Shown here in pieces: positions 10,843 through 21,824 of a stretch of 64,000 nt of DNA (its first letter is position 1; each line of letters opens with the position of its first letter). The notes beneath the pieces were generated by a model. That model was not told the DNA's origin. It was given only the letters and a program-made list of their open reading frames with translations, and did no database searches. This DNA is from Cliona cf. orientalis. Taxonomy: Eukaryota; Porifera; Demospongiae; Clionaida; Clionaidae. Position numbers and translations under genes: made by a program. Location of the stretch: positions 4,950,545-5,014,544 of the forward strand of contig OZ005706.1 of NCBI GenBank assembly GCA_963930775.1, given 5' to 3'.

Positions 10843-13524
10843 ATGTACCAGCTGCTGTATCGTATCACTACTTTAATCATTATCATTCATGCTGTGACAT
10901 GTCAGGAGACTGAAGTAAATCTATTAAGAGCACAGTCAATGGCCACTACAGATTTACTACCACAAGACAGCAAAGTACAATCAGTTCAATGCTCCTTGTG
11001 GTTCTTTTACAATAGCACAACTGGACAATGTGAGTGCTACAGTGACAAAAATAATGTACTATTGAATTTGTACCCTGAAACAGTTAAGTGCATCAAACAA
11101 AGGGCATTTCTTAAGTACAGCTACTACATGACATATTCAAGTAAGAAAGGAATATTTTTGAGTTACATCTTTTACTATGACAAAAGTGGCTTCATTGAGC
11201 CCGCTAGTCAACCAGGTTACATTGAACTTCCCAGCAATATCTCTGACCTCAACGAGTATATGTGTGGACCAACAAATAGAAAAGGGATTCTATGTAGTGA
11301 GTGTATTGATGGCTTTGGTCCTTCAGCAACTTCACCAAAATTTATGTGCTCAAACTGTAAAAATGCTTTTGCTAGCGTAAAGTACCAATTATCGGCACCT
11401 AAATTTGCCCCGCGCATAACTTACCAGCAGAACAACCTATGATGATGGTTCTTGCACCAAAAGGTAGGTTTTTAACTCAATATACTATACCGCAAATCCA
11501 AGGCTATAGATACAGTTCTTCGCGAAACTATGGGCAGCACAGCCAAGGTATCAAAAAATCAGATATCGGCACCCCGTACGTATTATCGGCACCCCATAGT
11601 ACTGCCTATACTCAATTATCGGTACCAGCAAGCTTTCGTGTATCTTGACACTTACCACTTACTTGGAAAATTCTGAAAAAAATTCCACAGGTTCCTTTCA
11701 ATGTGCTCCACTAACAGTAGCGTTTAAAGAGAGTAAATCTTTCCATTCGCTACGTAATAGCTAAAATTACATCCAAAAATACACAAAATTTTCTCTTAGA
11801 TATGATCGGCGTTAGTCTGACACTTTGTAGGCTAAACTCTAGCTTCTGGCAATAGCCTGAAGCTATAGAACTCATAAATAGTAACTTCAAGACTCAGTGG
11901 AGACTACCAGACAACAAAATAGCAAAAAAACTCGATCCCAAAATTCGGCTAGCAAACTGGGGGTCGAAGGTCACTTTCTTGGGCTCTATGGGTCCGTTGC
12001 CACGCCTACATAACGGCTGTTGGCCTTAAAACGTCCTGTTTACTTCCCTTCGAGAGATAGCGCGAGTTTTTGTTCCAGGACCGTAAACGGGTCTGTAATT
12101 TCCCGTAAAATTTGCCGTAAACGCGGGTGCCGATAATTGATACATGCCGATAATCGGTCGTTTACGCTACATACGGTGTAGTGATTTATTTACTATCAGA
12201 ACTTGTTCCAGTAACCGTCTTTTATTTCATTCTTTATATCCTTCAAGTAAACCTGACTTCCGCTCCCATGATAAGCTTCATTTTCCATAGTCAACTGGTA
12301 CACAATGTCATATATTACCATGTATTAGACCCAGCAGATCAGATGAAGGGTTTTCTATCAATAGCCTCTCTCTTTCATGGGATATGGAACTTAAGCTTCT
12401 TTCGTTATGTCATTCCACCGTTCTGTCTCTCACCAAAATTACAGATAATACACATCATATATCTTCAGAGTATCTCTACAGTCTTTCCTTTCATTCTTAT
12501 AGGTATGACGTGGATTTTCATAGAGTTGCACTCACACAATTGTGTGATTCTTGTGTGGTTATGGAAGATACTGAACAAGTTAATTATTAAACACATTAAG
12601 TCTAGACAGAATAAAGCAAGAACCGTCATAGACACATTTGCTACCTTCTTCCTCTTGTCATATGCCAAGCTGATGTTCGTTCTAGCTCTACCTATTACTT
12701 CAGTTGAGGTATACACCATCACTGATACTACTCTGGTGTCAAATATCTTTCATAAGCCAACCGTGGATCCAAATAGGAAACTTCTTCATAAATCACATCT
12801 TGTACCTATTTTGGTCATTTCCGTTACGATTTTTCTAACTGCCATTCTCCCGCCAGTTTTGCTTTTGGCTCTTTATCCATTCAGATGCTTTAGATCACTA
12901 CTTTTTAAATGCTGTTCCAGCCGCTGCATGGCTTCCCTAGCCATCTTCGTTGAAAAGTTTTATAGCTGCTATAGAGACGGTCTGGATGGTGGCAGGGATA
13001 TGAGAAGTTGTGCATCACTTCCATTCATCATCGTTGTTTTAGGATTTGCACTGTGGGCTTCAGCTGGTGTCTACTCTTATCGCTTATTTTCCGTATTTTG
13101 CTTGTTCTGGGGTCTTGCTGCTATAATTATTCAACCATATAAGGAGAAATATATGGCAGCATCTGATGCGTTCACATTAGCCACTACTTCTATGCTGTCA
13201 ATCATTGTTTACAATCAGACTGAATCTCCTACTCTAAGCTATCAAACTGCTCTCCAAGTACTAGGAACACTTCCTATGCTGTGGCTGGTAGGCTTTGTTT
13301 TCCTCAAAGTGTTCAAAACACAACTTAGAGCACTGCTTGACTTGATAAGGAAGAAGCTGCCCTGTTGCTATCTGCTAAACTGTGGCAAAAGAAAGGACGA
13401 AGGAAATGATGCTCAACGTGTTCAGCATACTAGAAATTTCGATGACATATTACCTGAAGCAGATCGTTTATTGCATCCTGAACAATATATGGGGCCACAA
13501 GCTGGATACGGTAGCATACCATGA
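10843..13524 (+). pseudogene. Array gene 2: Cys-rich multi-pass membrane protein, split by a transposon
   Basis: Coding begins at the ATG of MYQLLYRITTLIIII and runs through the Cys-rich ectodomain to 'SNCKNAFA', where a 793-bp element enters at 11375. Translation then runs into the element and stops at 11442. The frame resumes after the element at 12170 with 'YGVVIYLLSELVPV' style sequence and stays open to 'GYGSIP' at 13524. Element plus TA duplication is 795 bp, a multiple of three, so no frameshift exists apart from stops inside the insert. Everything else is nearly identical to gene 3, including the 'FYSCYRDGLDGGRDMRSC' loop. It is disrupted in this haplotype; an allele without the insert would be functional. 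Confidence 0.88.
11375..12167 (+). mobile_element. 793-bp non-autonomous DNA transposon with TA duplication, copy 1
   Basis: Ends GCGTAAAG... and ...TTTACGC, flanked by TA (11373-11374 and 12168-12169). The intact gene 3 reads 'ttttgctacatacgg' here, proving the empty site. The motif ATTATCGGCACC and variants is iterated near both ends: at least four times in plus orientation at the left and twice inverted at the right. The longest open frame (69 codons) is too short for a transposase. The second copy is at 17865-18657. Confidence 0.92.
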
Positions 13525-14069
13525 CTGATTAATCACAAGGGACTTGGAATAGTTGCATGCATGTTGTTCAGTCAGAGTGAACCTATAATAATAATATTAT
13601 TATTATTATTTAGTTTTTATAGTGAGCTAATTACTAGAACAAAATATTTCCTTTTATAGTTTAGCGAATGACAGTATAATAATATAGTGGTGTCTTTTAA
13701 TCAGTGTTTGTGTACATATACTGCATGGGTGCATAATACTATAATAATTGCATTTGATTAGTGTATATAATTTTATTGTGCAAAAAAAGCATATAGGTGC
13801 ATGTGCTATCAGATAGATACATGTGTATGTGTATGTTATTGTGTACTATATTACCTGTATACCAGCTGTAGTACTATACAGTGTAGTAATACATGTACCT
13901 AGTGAATTAACTGCTACACAATAATTATGCTGGATAATAAAGAAAGGGTCTACTGCACTTGATATGCATCCTCTGGGGACACTGCTGGTTCTCTATAGCT
14001 AAATTAAATTAATATGACTGTTATCTCAATAATGGTAGTCTATATAATAATATATATTATAGTGCTTGT
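13525..14069. other. 3' flank of array gene 2
   Basis: Non-coding, co-linear with 8183-8724. ATA/TTA-rich microsatellite-like stretches near 13585-13610. Nothing else seen. Confidence 0.6.
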
Positions 14070-14550
14070 GTACTTCCGCTCCCATGATAAGCTTTATTTT
14101 CCAGAGTCAACTGGTATACAATGCCATGACCTACTATGTAGTAGATCCAGCAGATCAGATGAAGGATTTTCTATCAATAACTTCTCTCTTTTATGGTATA
14201 TAGAACTTAAGCTTCTTTCATTACGTTATTCCACCATTCTGTCTCTCACCAAAATTACAGATAATACACATAATAATATAATATCTTCAGAGTATCTCTA
14301 TAGTCTTTCCTTTCATTCTTGTAGGTATGACGTGGATTTGCATTGAGTTGCACTCACACAATTGTGTAATTCTTGTGTGGCTATGGAGGGTACGTACTGA
14401 ATAAGTTAATTATTAAACACATTGAGGTTAGACAGAATAAAGCAAGAACCATCATAGACACATTCGCTACCTTTTTTTCTTGTCATATATGCCAAGCTGA
14501 TGTTCGTGTTGGCTATATATACCTATTATCGGTACTTCAGATGAGTAGGG
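14070..14550 (+). pseudogene. Internal fragment of the array gene (unit 2)
   Basis: Near-identical to 8725-9200: the same truncated middle portion of the receptor gene with stops and indels (for example 'tatagaacttaagc' for 'tatggaacttaagc', and a 4-bp gain at 'gagggtacgtactg'). It ends in the same 'tcagatgagtagggaataatgg'. Not expected to be expressed as protein. Confidence 0.85.
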
Positions 14551-14589
14551 AATAATGGAATTCTGTACAATGTCATAATATTATTAATA

Positions 14590-15536
14590 ATCCTTGCCCA
14601 TCAAAATTTAATAGCTATTAGACAGCTGATAAAATTACAGTTAATATGTATGACACATATTAGGTATAGTCTCCGGTGATACATAGCTAATATCTGATCA
14701 ATATTGCCACATCAAACAATTGTTAGTGGTACCTGATCATGAGGTACATTATTATGTAATTATCATGATCTGATATGCATGATGGAGTCATGAATCAAAC
14801 ACTATATAGTTGCATGACTTCTACTTCTTATTTCTGCACCATAAAAGTAGCTTTCATATGTCTGATAATGAATACTTGCTCCTGTGTACCTTAATGTTGC
14901 AAATCCCTTCTGAATAATTATTTACCCCCATTATATTATAGCTAGTCTGTTGGTGGGAGTGATGTTACTGAGGGGTTTGCCATGGTGCATGCATATTATT
15001 CTGTATCTCTAGCTATAGCACCTGAAATAACGAAGTTTGCTCTGCTTCTTAGCTAACTCAAATCTATCTTGCAAAAATAATAATAGAATTATTCCTATTA
15101 AAACTTTGTGAAAAGCTGCAGATCTTCATCACTGCATCGCTGTATGTTATCTTGAAAAGCCCTTTCATTACATATCATCGCTACCTCAAATTATTATCAT
15201 GTGAGTCATAACAATTGTTTACAGTTCATATAATCGAAGCAATGCAAGTACCCTGGCAGTAATGGTCACTTGTGTGATCTGACCAGATGTTACTATATGC
15301 ATTGATGGATGAGATTAAACAAATACTTTAATATCCCCAAAGCTAAATAGGAATTTAAATAATATTCTTTCCTCTCTTTACTAATAATTTGCATTGTAGA
15401 AGATGGGGTTTCTGATATGACACAATTACATATACTACTTTTTCCTCCCTCCTGTCAAATTTTCCTCATTTATCTACGTAAAATGTCACGAGCCATTCTA
15501 CATGCTCTGCCACAGTTAACACAAAATATACTCATG
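14590..15536. other. 5' flank of array gene 3
   Basis: Non-coding, co-linear with 9828-10747. The TTAA at about 14592 is the empty counterpart of the hairpin insertion at 9241. No further feature seen. Confidence 0.6.
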
Positions 15537-15544
15537 TATAAAAG
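15537..15544 (+). promoter_or_regulatory. TATA box, array gene 3
   Basis: TATAAAAG followed by 'gggagaatctgtgaatagtg', about 97 bp before the start codon; shared by all three array units. Confidence 0.65.
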
Positions 15545-15633
15545 GGGAGAATCTGTGAATAGTGTGCTAATATTCCCAACGTTGTCGAGACGTGTCAAGT
15601 CTAATTCATAATATTCATATTCACCAACTGAAA

Positions 15634-17484
15634 ATGTACCAGCTGCTGTATCGTATCACTACTTTAATCATTATCATTCATGCTGTGAAATGTCAAGAGA
15701 CTGGAGTAAATCTAAGAGCACAAATGCAATCAGTTCAATGCTCATTGTGGTTCTTTTACAATAGCACAACTGGACAATGTGAGTGCTACAATGACAAAAA
15801 TAATGTACTATTGAATTTGTACCCTGAAACAGTTAAGTGCATCAAACAAAGGGCATTTCTTAAGTACAACCACTACATGACACATTCAAGTAAGAAAGGA
15901 ATATTTTTGAGTTACATCTTTTACTATGACAAAAGTGGCTTCATTGAGCCCGCTAGTCAACCAGGTTACATTGAACTTCCCAGCAATATCTCTGACCTCA
16001 ACGAGTATATGTGTGGACCAACAAATAGAAAAGGGAGTCTATGTAGTGAGTGTATTGATGGCTTTGGTCCTTCAGCAACTTCACCAAAATTTATGTGCTC
16101 AAACTGTAAAAATGCTTTTGCTACATACGGTGTAGTGATTTATTTACTATCAGAACTCGTTCCAGTAACTGTTTTTTATTTCATTCTTTATATCCTTCAA
16201 GTAAACCTGACTTCTGCTCCCATGATAAGCTTCATTTTCCATAGTCAACTGGTACACAATGTCATATATTACCATGTATTAGACCCAGCAGATCAGATGA
16301 AGGGTTTTCTATCAATAGCTTCTCTCTTTCATGGGATATGGAACTTAAGCTTCTTTCGTTATGTCATTCCACCGTTCTGTCTCTCACCAAAATTACAGAT
16401 AATACACATCATATATCTTCAGAGTATCTCTACAGTCTTTCCTTTCATTCTTATAGGTATGACGTGGATTTGCATAGAATTGCACTCACACAATTGTGTG
16501 ATTCTTGTGTGGCTATGGAAGATACTGAACAAGTCAATTATTAAGCACATTAAGGCTAGACAGAATAAAGCAAGAACTGTCATAGATACATTTGCTACCT
16601 TCTTCCTCTTGTCATATGCCAAGCTGATGTTCGTTCTAGCTTTACCTATTACTTCAGTTGAGGTATACACCATCAATGATACTACTCTGGTGTCAAATAC
16701 CTTTCATAAGCCAACGTTGGATCCAAATAGGAAACTTCTTTATAAATCACATCTTATAACTATTTTGATCATTTCCGTTACGATTTTTCTAACTGCTATT
16801 CTCCCGCCAGTTTTGCTTTTGGCTCTTTATCCATTCAGATGCTTTAGATCACTACTTTTTAAATGCTGTTCCAGCCGCTGCATGGCTTCGCTAGCCATAT
16901 TTGTTGAAAAGTTTTATAGCTGCTATAGAGATGGCCTGGATGGTGGCAGGGATATGAGAAGTTGTGCATCACTTCCATTCATCATTGTTGTCTTAGGATT
17001 TGCACTGTGGGTTTCAGCTGGTGTCTATTCTTATCTCTTATTTTCTGTATTTTGCTTATTCTGGGGTCTTGCTGCTCTAATTATTCAACCTTATAAGGAG
17101 AAATATATGGCAGAATCTGATGCGTTCACATTAGCCACTACTTCTATGCTGTCAATCATTGTTTACAATCAGACTGAATCTCCTACTCTAAACTATCAAA
17201 TTGCTCTCCAAATACTAGGAACACTTCCTATGCTGTGGCTGGTAGGCTTTGCTATTGTCAAAGTGTTCAAAACGCAACTTAGAGCACTGCTTGACCTGAT
17301 AAGGAAGAAGCTGCCCTGTTGCTATCTGCTAAATTGTGGCAATAGAAAGGAAGAAGGAAATGATGCTCAATGTGTTCTTCAGCATAATAGAAACTTCGAT
17401 GATAATATATTACCTGAAGCTGACTGTTTATTGCGTCCTGAACAGTACATGGGGCCACAGGTTGGATATGGCAGCATACCATGA
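15634..17484 (+). CDS. Array gene 3: intact Cys-rich, multi-pass membrane protein
   Basis: Single-exon gene of 616 codons. I take the ATG of MYQLLYRITTLIIII as start: it follows the TATA box and begins a signal peptide ending near 'AVKCQ'. Residues 25-165 form a Cys-rich extracellular part with paired cysteines ('TGQCECYND', 'MCGPTNRKGSLCSECIDGFG', 'KFMCSNCKN'). At least seven hydrophobic helices follow ('YLLSELVPVTVFYFILYIL', 'LQSISTVFPFILIGMTW', 'TILIISVTIFLTAILPP', 'FIIVVLGFALWVSAGVYSYL', 'LGTLPMLWLVGFAIVKVF'). A conserved-looking loop 'FYSCYRDGLDGGRDMRSCA' and 'IIQPYKEKYMAESDAF' lie between late helices, then a polar tail. I associate this architecture with expanded receptor-like families in sponges; no function or ligand is known to me. 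The array context suggests a multigene sensory or adhesion family. Confidence 0.85.
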   Translation: MYQLLYRITTLIIIIHAVKCQETGVNLRAQMQSVQCSLWFFYNSTTGQCECYNDKNNVLLNLYPETVKCIKQRAFLKYNHYMTHSSKKGIFLSYIFYYDKSGFIEPASQPGYIELPSNISDLNEYMCGPTNRKGSLCSECIDGFGPSATSPKFMCSNCKNAFATYGVVIYLLSELVPVTVFYFILYILQVNLTSAPMISFIFHSQLVHNVIYYHVLDPADQMKGFLSIASLFHGIWNLSFFRYVIPPFCLSPKLQIIHIIYLQSISTVFPFILIGMTWICIELHSHNCVILVWLWKILNKSIIKHIKARQNKARTVIDTFATFFLLSYAKLMFVLALPITSVEVYTINDTTLVSNTFHKPTLDPNRKLLYKSHLITILIISVTIFLTAILPPVLLLALYPFRCFRSLLFKCCSSRCMASLAIFVEKFYSCYRDGLDGGRDMRSCASLPFIIVVLGFALWVSAGVYSYLLFSVFCLFWGLAALIIQPYKEKYMAESDAFTLATTSMLSIIVYNQTESPTLNYQIALQILGTLPMLWLVGFAIVKVFKTQLRALLDLIRKKLPCCYLLNCGNRKEEGNDAQCVLQHNRNFDDNILPEADCLLRPEQYMGPQVGYGSIP

Positions 17485-17864
17485 ATTAATTACAAGCGAC
17501 TTTGCATAGCTGCATGCATGTTGTTCAATTAGAGTGAACATTAAATTCTTACAATGCTAAAAAGAAGTACTAGAACAAAATCTTTCCCTTTGCAGTTTAG
17601 CCAATGCCAGTATTCTCTTATAATAGTGGTGTTTTTTAATTGTTTTGTATACTGCATGGGTACATAATATAATAATCACAATGTCATAGTTGTATAGCCA
17701 CATGATGCATAAAGCTGATGGATATCAAAATTAATTGTGATTGACTTGTAGCTACATGTGTAATTATTGTGCAAAAAAGCATACTGGGTGCATGTGCTAT
17801 CAGATATATAGCCTATAGTACTAGTGATACCTAGTAAGCTACATGTGCTGGATAATATATACTA
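17485..17864. other. 3' flank of array gene 3
   Basis: Non-coding and partly co-linear with the 3' flanks of genes 1 and 2 ('gcatgttgttca', 'tgcatgtgctatcagata'). More diverged than units 1 and 2 are from each other. No other feature seen. Confidence 0.5.
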
Positions 17865-18657
17865 GCGTAAACGACCGATTATCGGCATGTATCAATTATC
17901 GGCACCCGCGTTTACGGCAAATTTTACGGGAAATTACAGATCCGTTTACGGTCCTGGAACAAAAACTCGCGCTATCTCTCGAAGGGAAGTAAACAGGACG
18001 TTTTAAGGCCAACAGCCGTTATGTAGGCGTGGCAACGGACCCATAGAGCCCAAGAAAGTGACCTTCGACCCCCAGTTTGCTAGCCGAATTTTGGGATCGA
18101 GTTTTTTTGCTATTTTGTTGTCTGGTAGTCTCCACTGAGTCTTGAAGTTACTATTTATGAGTTCTATAGCTTCAGGCTATTGCCAGAAGCTAGAGTTTAG
18201 CCTACAAAGTGTCAGACTAACGCCGATCATATCTAAGAGAAAATTTTGTGTATTTTTGGATGTAATTTTAGCTATTACGTAGCGAATGGAAAGATTCACT
18301 CTCTTTAAACGCTACTGTTAGTGGAGCACATTGAAAGGAACCTGTGGAATTTTTTTCAGAATTTTCCAAGTAAGTGGTAAGTGTCAAGATACACGAAAGC
18401 TTGCTGGTACCGATAATTGAGTATAGGCAGTACTATGGGGTGCCGATAATACGTACGGGGTGCCGATATCTGATTTTTTGATACCTTGGCTGTGCTGCCC
18501 ATAGTTTCGCGAAGAACTGTATCTATAGCCTTGGATTTGCGGTATAGTATATTGAGTTAAAAACCTACCTTTTGGTGCAAGAACCATCATCATAGGTTGT
18601 TCTGCTGGTAAGTTATGCGCGGGGCAAATTTAGGTGCCGATAATTGGTACTTTACGC
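17865..18657 (-). mobile_element. 793-bp non-autonomous DNA transposon, copy 2
   Basis: Reverse-complement twin of 11375-12167, the same length. I compared the right-hand 519 bp line by line and saw only two substitutions (in 'acaga(c/t)ccg' and 'aaagatt(t/c)actc'). Flanked by TA at 17863-17864 and 18658-18659. It landed at the edge of an older dispersed repeat beginning 'ccccgcgcgcatgcgc'. It repeats the internal ATTATCGGCACC motif arrangement. Confidence 0.92.
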
Positions 18658-18659
18658 TA

Positions 18660-18912
18660 CCCCGCGCGCATGCGCAAGGGGTATAAAGCAATCAGTTGTC
18701 ACATCGTCAGCACAAAAATCGCCAGATCTGGCGATCTAGGCGTGTGAGTGACTCATAAGTACAACATATCTGTCAATACCGTCGAAAGACTGGCTTTGAA
18801 TCATTTGCATGGTAAGGCCTATGAGTGTCGCAAAATACTTCTGTGACATCATTTTGTTAGCCACACCTATATGGACACTACCCTATGTGCTTTCTACTCA
18901 TGTGCACAACCT
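18660..18912. repeat. CCCCGYGCGCATGCGC-type dispersed repeat
   Basis: Begins 'ccccgcgcgcatgcgcaaggggtat' and ends about 'tgctttctactcatgtgcacaac'. Related copies are at 21016-21302 and 28556-28800 (same strand) and at 30835-31432 (opposite strand). All share 'gcacaaaaatc' and 'gtgctttctgctcatgtgca' type blocks. Non-coding. Confidence 0.65.
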
Positions 18913-19951
18913 GGCACAATAGCTATGTAGGCGAAGGATATCAGGTTGCTGGTATGTGTTGCATGAGACATGCATCCTCTGGGGACACTTAAGCTTCTGG
19001 TTCTCTAGATTAAATTACTGCTAGTGCTATTTCAATTGGCAGTCTAACATACATCTCATGTCTTCGCACCAGGCGACGTGGCCTAGTTGCCATGAAGAGG
19101 GAAAAAACCTTAGAAATATGCGAGATACACATCCAGAAGCCATACTATGACTCTTGAGCCTGAGTAATCTAGATCCCCGGCTTGAATTACTTTTGGCCAT
19201 TAGGATAATTAGAGCGAGTATGGCACCCAGATACCATCACACTGACATAATATTATTAAGGTACAATTATCATCACTTTTTAGGCCAACTATAGCATTAC
19301 AAACGATGGCTTAGCTACAAGCTTTAGACGACTTAATGCATGAACACTGTTCCATTATAATTAAGGAGTGTGAATCACAGGTATTCGCACGCCCACTGGT
19401 GGTTAAAAATATACACCACTGGAAAATGTGCTAGCTATTACATGTAATAATCGATGACATTGTCTTATTATTATGATTGCTCACTAAGTTATAATAATAT
19501 TATTATTATGAGCAATCATAATAATATTTTGAGCTGTTCAGGATGCATAATGGGTATAGGTTATCACTGTATGCCTCATCATTCCACCGAGCAAGTAGCT
19601 AGACACTTCTTACATTCATTGTACTATCATTGTACACGTCACACAGTTTATCGGTTGTGATGTAACTATTACATAAAATTACAGTGCAATTGTGCCATAG
19701 TTGGCAGCGTAATAGTTATTGGCACAGAACTACTTTGATCTTGTAAGGCTTCACACATCAAACATGAAGACATACATACGGGCGGCAACTATACAACTGA
19801 CCTGTGCATGCACATTAACACATGCATAACATAAAAATTTGTGCAAGCAGAACTACACATCAGCAGTTACGTCCTACTACTATTATTATTAGAGTACGTG
19901 CACCTTCTACACACTTCATATAAACATTGCTGCTTGCTATTATCATAAAAG
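18913..19951. other. Intergenic region before the NmrA gene
   Basis: Positions 18966-19045 resume the 3' flank of array unit 3 ('gcatcctctggggacact...'). The rest is unique AT-rich sequence with 'ataataatattattat' runs near 19485-19510. No gene or convincing RNA gene seen. Confidence 0.55.
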
Positions 19952-20839
19952 ATGGGGAAACCAGTAGTACTAGTGATCGGAGCTAGCGGCAACATTGGCA
20001 CAGCTACAGTAGCCGCCCTCTCTGCCAAGTATGCGGACAAGGTGGAGATTCGCGCTGGAGTCCGCAATCCAGACAAAGCCAACAAGCTGAAGGCCATTGC
20101 TGGAATCAGTGTGGTGCAGGCCACTATGGGAGAAAAAGAGAATCTAAAAAGAGTCTTGAAGGAAGTTGACTCTCTCTATATTGTCATACCAGGAGCTAAG
20201 GATCGTACAGCACTGACAGTTGCTACTGCTGAGGCAGCAAAGGAAGCTGGTGTGAAATTCCTTCTGGTTCTCAGTGTTCCCACAGCTAATCTTACTGATA
20301 CCGTATTTGGTGCGCAATTGTCAGAGGTTGAAGATAAAGTAGGAAAATTGGGTGTACCATATGCCTTCCTTCGTCTGCCCTTTTTTGTTGAGAATCTCTG
20401 GTTGTTCAAGGATTCGATCATTGGACAAGGAGCTATCTACTACCCAGTTGATCCGGATAAACCATACACATCTGTTGTTGTGGAAGATGCAGGAAAAGCT
20501 GCTGCTGCCATTCTTGTTGACCCCTCCAAACATGCTGGAAAAACGTACACCCTTGTCAGCCATCGCAACACTTACAATGATGTTGCACAAGGGTTCTCTG
20601 AAGTGCTTGGCAAAGAAATCACCTACAACCGTGTCTCCTATGAGGCAGGAAAGGAAGCATTCCTTGGTATGGGGCTCGAAGAGTGGCTTACAGATGGTGT
20701 TCTTGAGCTCTATAAGCTCCTCGATAGTGGTGCACCAGAAACAAATATAGCCGATACGTCTGACTATGAAAAAATCACAGGAGAGAATCCAACTTCTCTG
20801 AAGGCATGGATAACAAAGTATGCACCAGGCTTCCAATGA
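19952..20839 (+). CDS. NmrA-like NAD(P)-binding protein (atypical SDR)
   Basis: Single-exon protein of 295 residues. It starts with a Rossmann beta strand and dinucleotide-binding loop VLVIGASGNIG (GxxGxxG, residues 7-16), followed by 'GVRNPDKANKL', a typical NADP-side segment, then 'SLYIVIPGAKDR', 'GVKFLLVLSV' and 'YAFLRLPFFVENL', the pattern of NmrA/HSCARG-type atypical short-chain dehydrogenase folds. Such proteins act as redox sensors or quinone/isoflavone-type reductases in the cytosol; the substrate cannot be told. No Tyr-x-x-x-Lys catalytic pair is obvious, as expected for NmrA members. The start codon directly precedes the Rossmann strand. The gene has no intron and its codons look more GC-rich than the surroundings, so a bacterial origin is possible but not shown. 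Confidence 0.88.
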   Translation: MGKPVVLVIGASGNIGTATVAALSAKYADKVEIRAGVRNPDKANKLKAIAGISVVQATMGEKENLKRVLKEVDSLYIVIPGAKDRTALTVATAEAAKEAGVKFLLVLSVPTANLTDTVFGAQLSEVEDKVGKLGVPYAFLRLPFFVENLWLFKDSIIGQGAIYYPVDPDKPYTSVVVEDAGKAAAAILVDPSKHAGKTYTLVSHRNTYNDVAQGFSEVLGKEITYNRVSYEAGKEAFLGMGLEEWLTDGVLELYKLLDSGAPETNIADTSDYEKITGENPTSLKAWITKYAPGFQ

Positions 20840-21733
20840 ACACTGAACAACAGATTTTGCCAGTATTAGGTCTAGTAGACAAAGCAATAGTAATTTTAAT
20901 TTGAAGTGATCGAGTTCCGAATATACACCACTAATTAACAGGAAGTGGTTTATGTATAGACATTAATAGTTAATGCACCCCAAAGAATGCAGAATTTGAA
21001 GCACACAACATTATTACCCTGTGCGCATACGTAAGGGGGTAATATAATCGACTATGTCATCTGCGTTGTGAGCACAAAAATCACCATAATTATCTCGAGA
21101 TGTAGGCATCTAAGCGACTCGTAAGTACAAAAATTAATGGATTCGGCAAAAACTAGTTTCAGTATGCTCAAATCAAGAGATATTATGGTCTACAGGCGTC
21201 ATAAATAGTGCCTTTTAATTTATTGGCCGCCATAGCCACGCCCATCAACAGTGCCTACTCAATGCATAATGCCACACAATGTGCTTTCTGCTCATGTGCA
21301 CAACTATTAAGTTTAGCTACCTGTGAATACTTAAATTCTTAAGGTAGCAATAGCTATGTGCCCACTAGCACTGCTTTGATCTTAGCCCTATGCGATAACT
21401 AATTTGTTGGGCTTAACTAATCGGGACCCAACTGTCTGAACCACTACAAGCAACACTTAGTCGAATGGCTGTGCGGCCTTAAAATTTAATAATTATAGCA
21501 CTGCTATTTGTAGCCAGCAGTGGATCAAAGCAACACCCAGTGTTATTATATAATTATACCTTATTACGACGTGGCGTTGTGTGGGAAATATCATGACATT
21601 GCCCTATGGCACAATTAGAGGCTTGTACCACTTAAAGCATGTTGCATGCATAGTTATAGCTAGTATGGTCATAACTTTTATCCCATGCACACATTGTGTA
21701 ATCTGTAGATCTATTTTTGTGTGTATGGTTATA
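20840..21733. other. Intergenic region with a dispersed repeat at 21016-21302
   Basis: After the NmrA stop I see no gene. Positions 21016-21302 ('ccctgtgcgcatacgtaaggg' to 'tttctgctcatgtgcacaac') are a copy of the repeat at 18660-18912. Small open frames here have no protein-like features. Confidence 0.6.
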
Positions 21734-21824
21734 GCTAATAATTTTGTGAATTTAGGAATAGTGGCAATACTGTTTAGTCTCGGAAACGCAGTCAGCCACG
21801 AAGTGCACCAAACCTATCTGACTA

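Larger units (their letters stand above)
4535..19045 (+). repeat. Three-unit tandem array of a membrane-receptor gene
   Basis: Three direct units of about 4.7-5 kb. Landmarks recur in order: 'agtctccg(a/g)tgat' (4541, 9902, 14668), 'aatgcaagt(g/a)cccygg' (about 5360, 10463, 15241), TATAAAA (6188, 10748, 15537), the gene, and 'gcatcctctggg(g)acac' (about 8629, 13965, 18972). Units 1 and 2 then carry an internal gene fragment; unit 3 lacks it and has two later insertions in its 3' flank. Confidence 0.9.

Noticed and set aside
11439..11648. A 69-codon frame identical in both 793-bp elements
   Set aside because: Identity follows from the elements being near-identical; too short and featureless for a transposase.
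19070..19200. A-box-like 'tggcctagttgcc' suggesting a tRNA or SINE
   Set aside because: No B-box at the right distance and no foldable cloverleaf seen.
20321..20887. 188-codon minus-strand frame over the NmrA gene
   Set aside because: Antisense shadow of a well-supported coding region.
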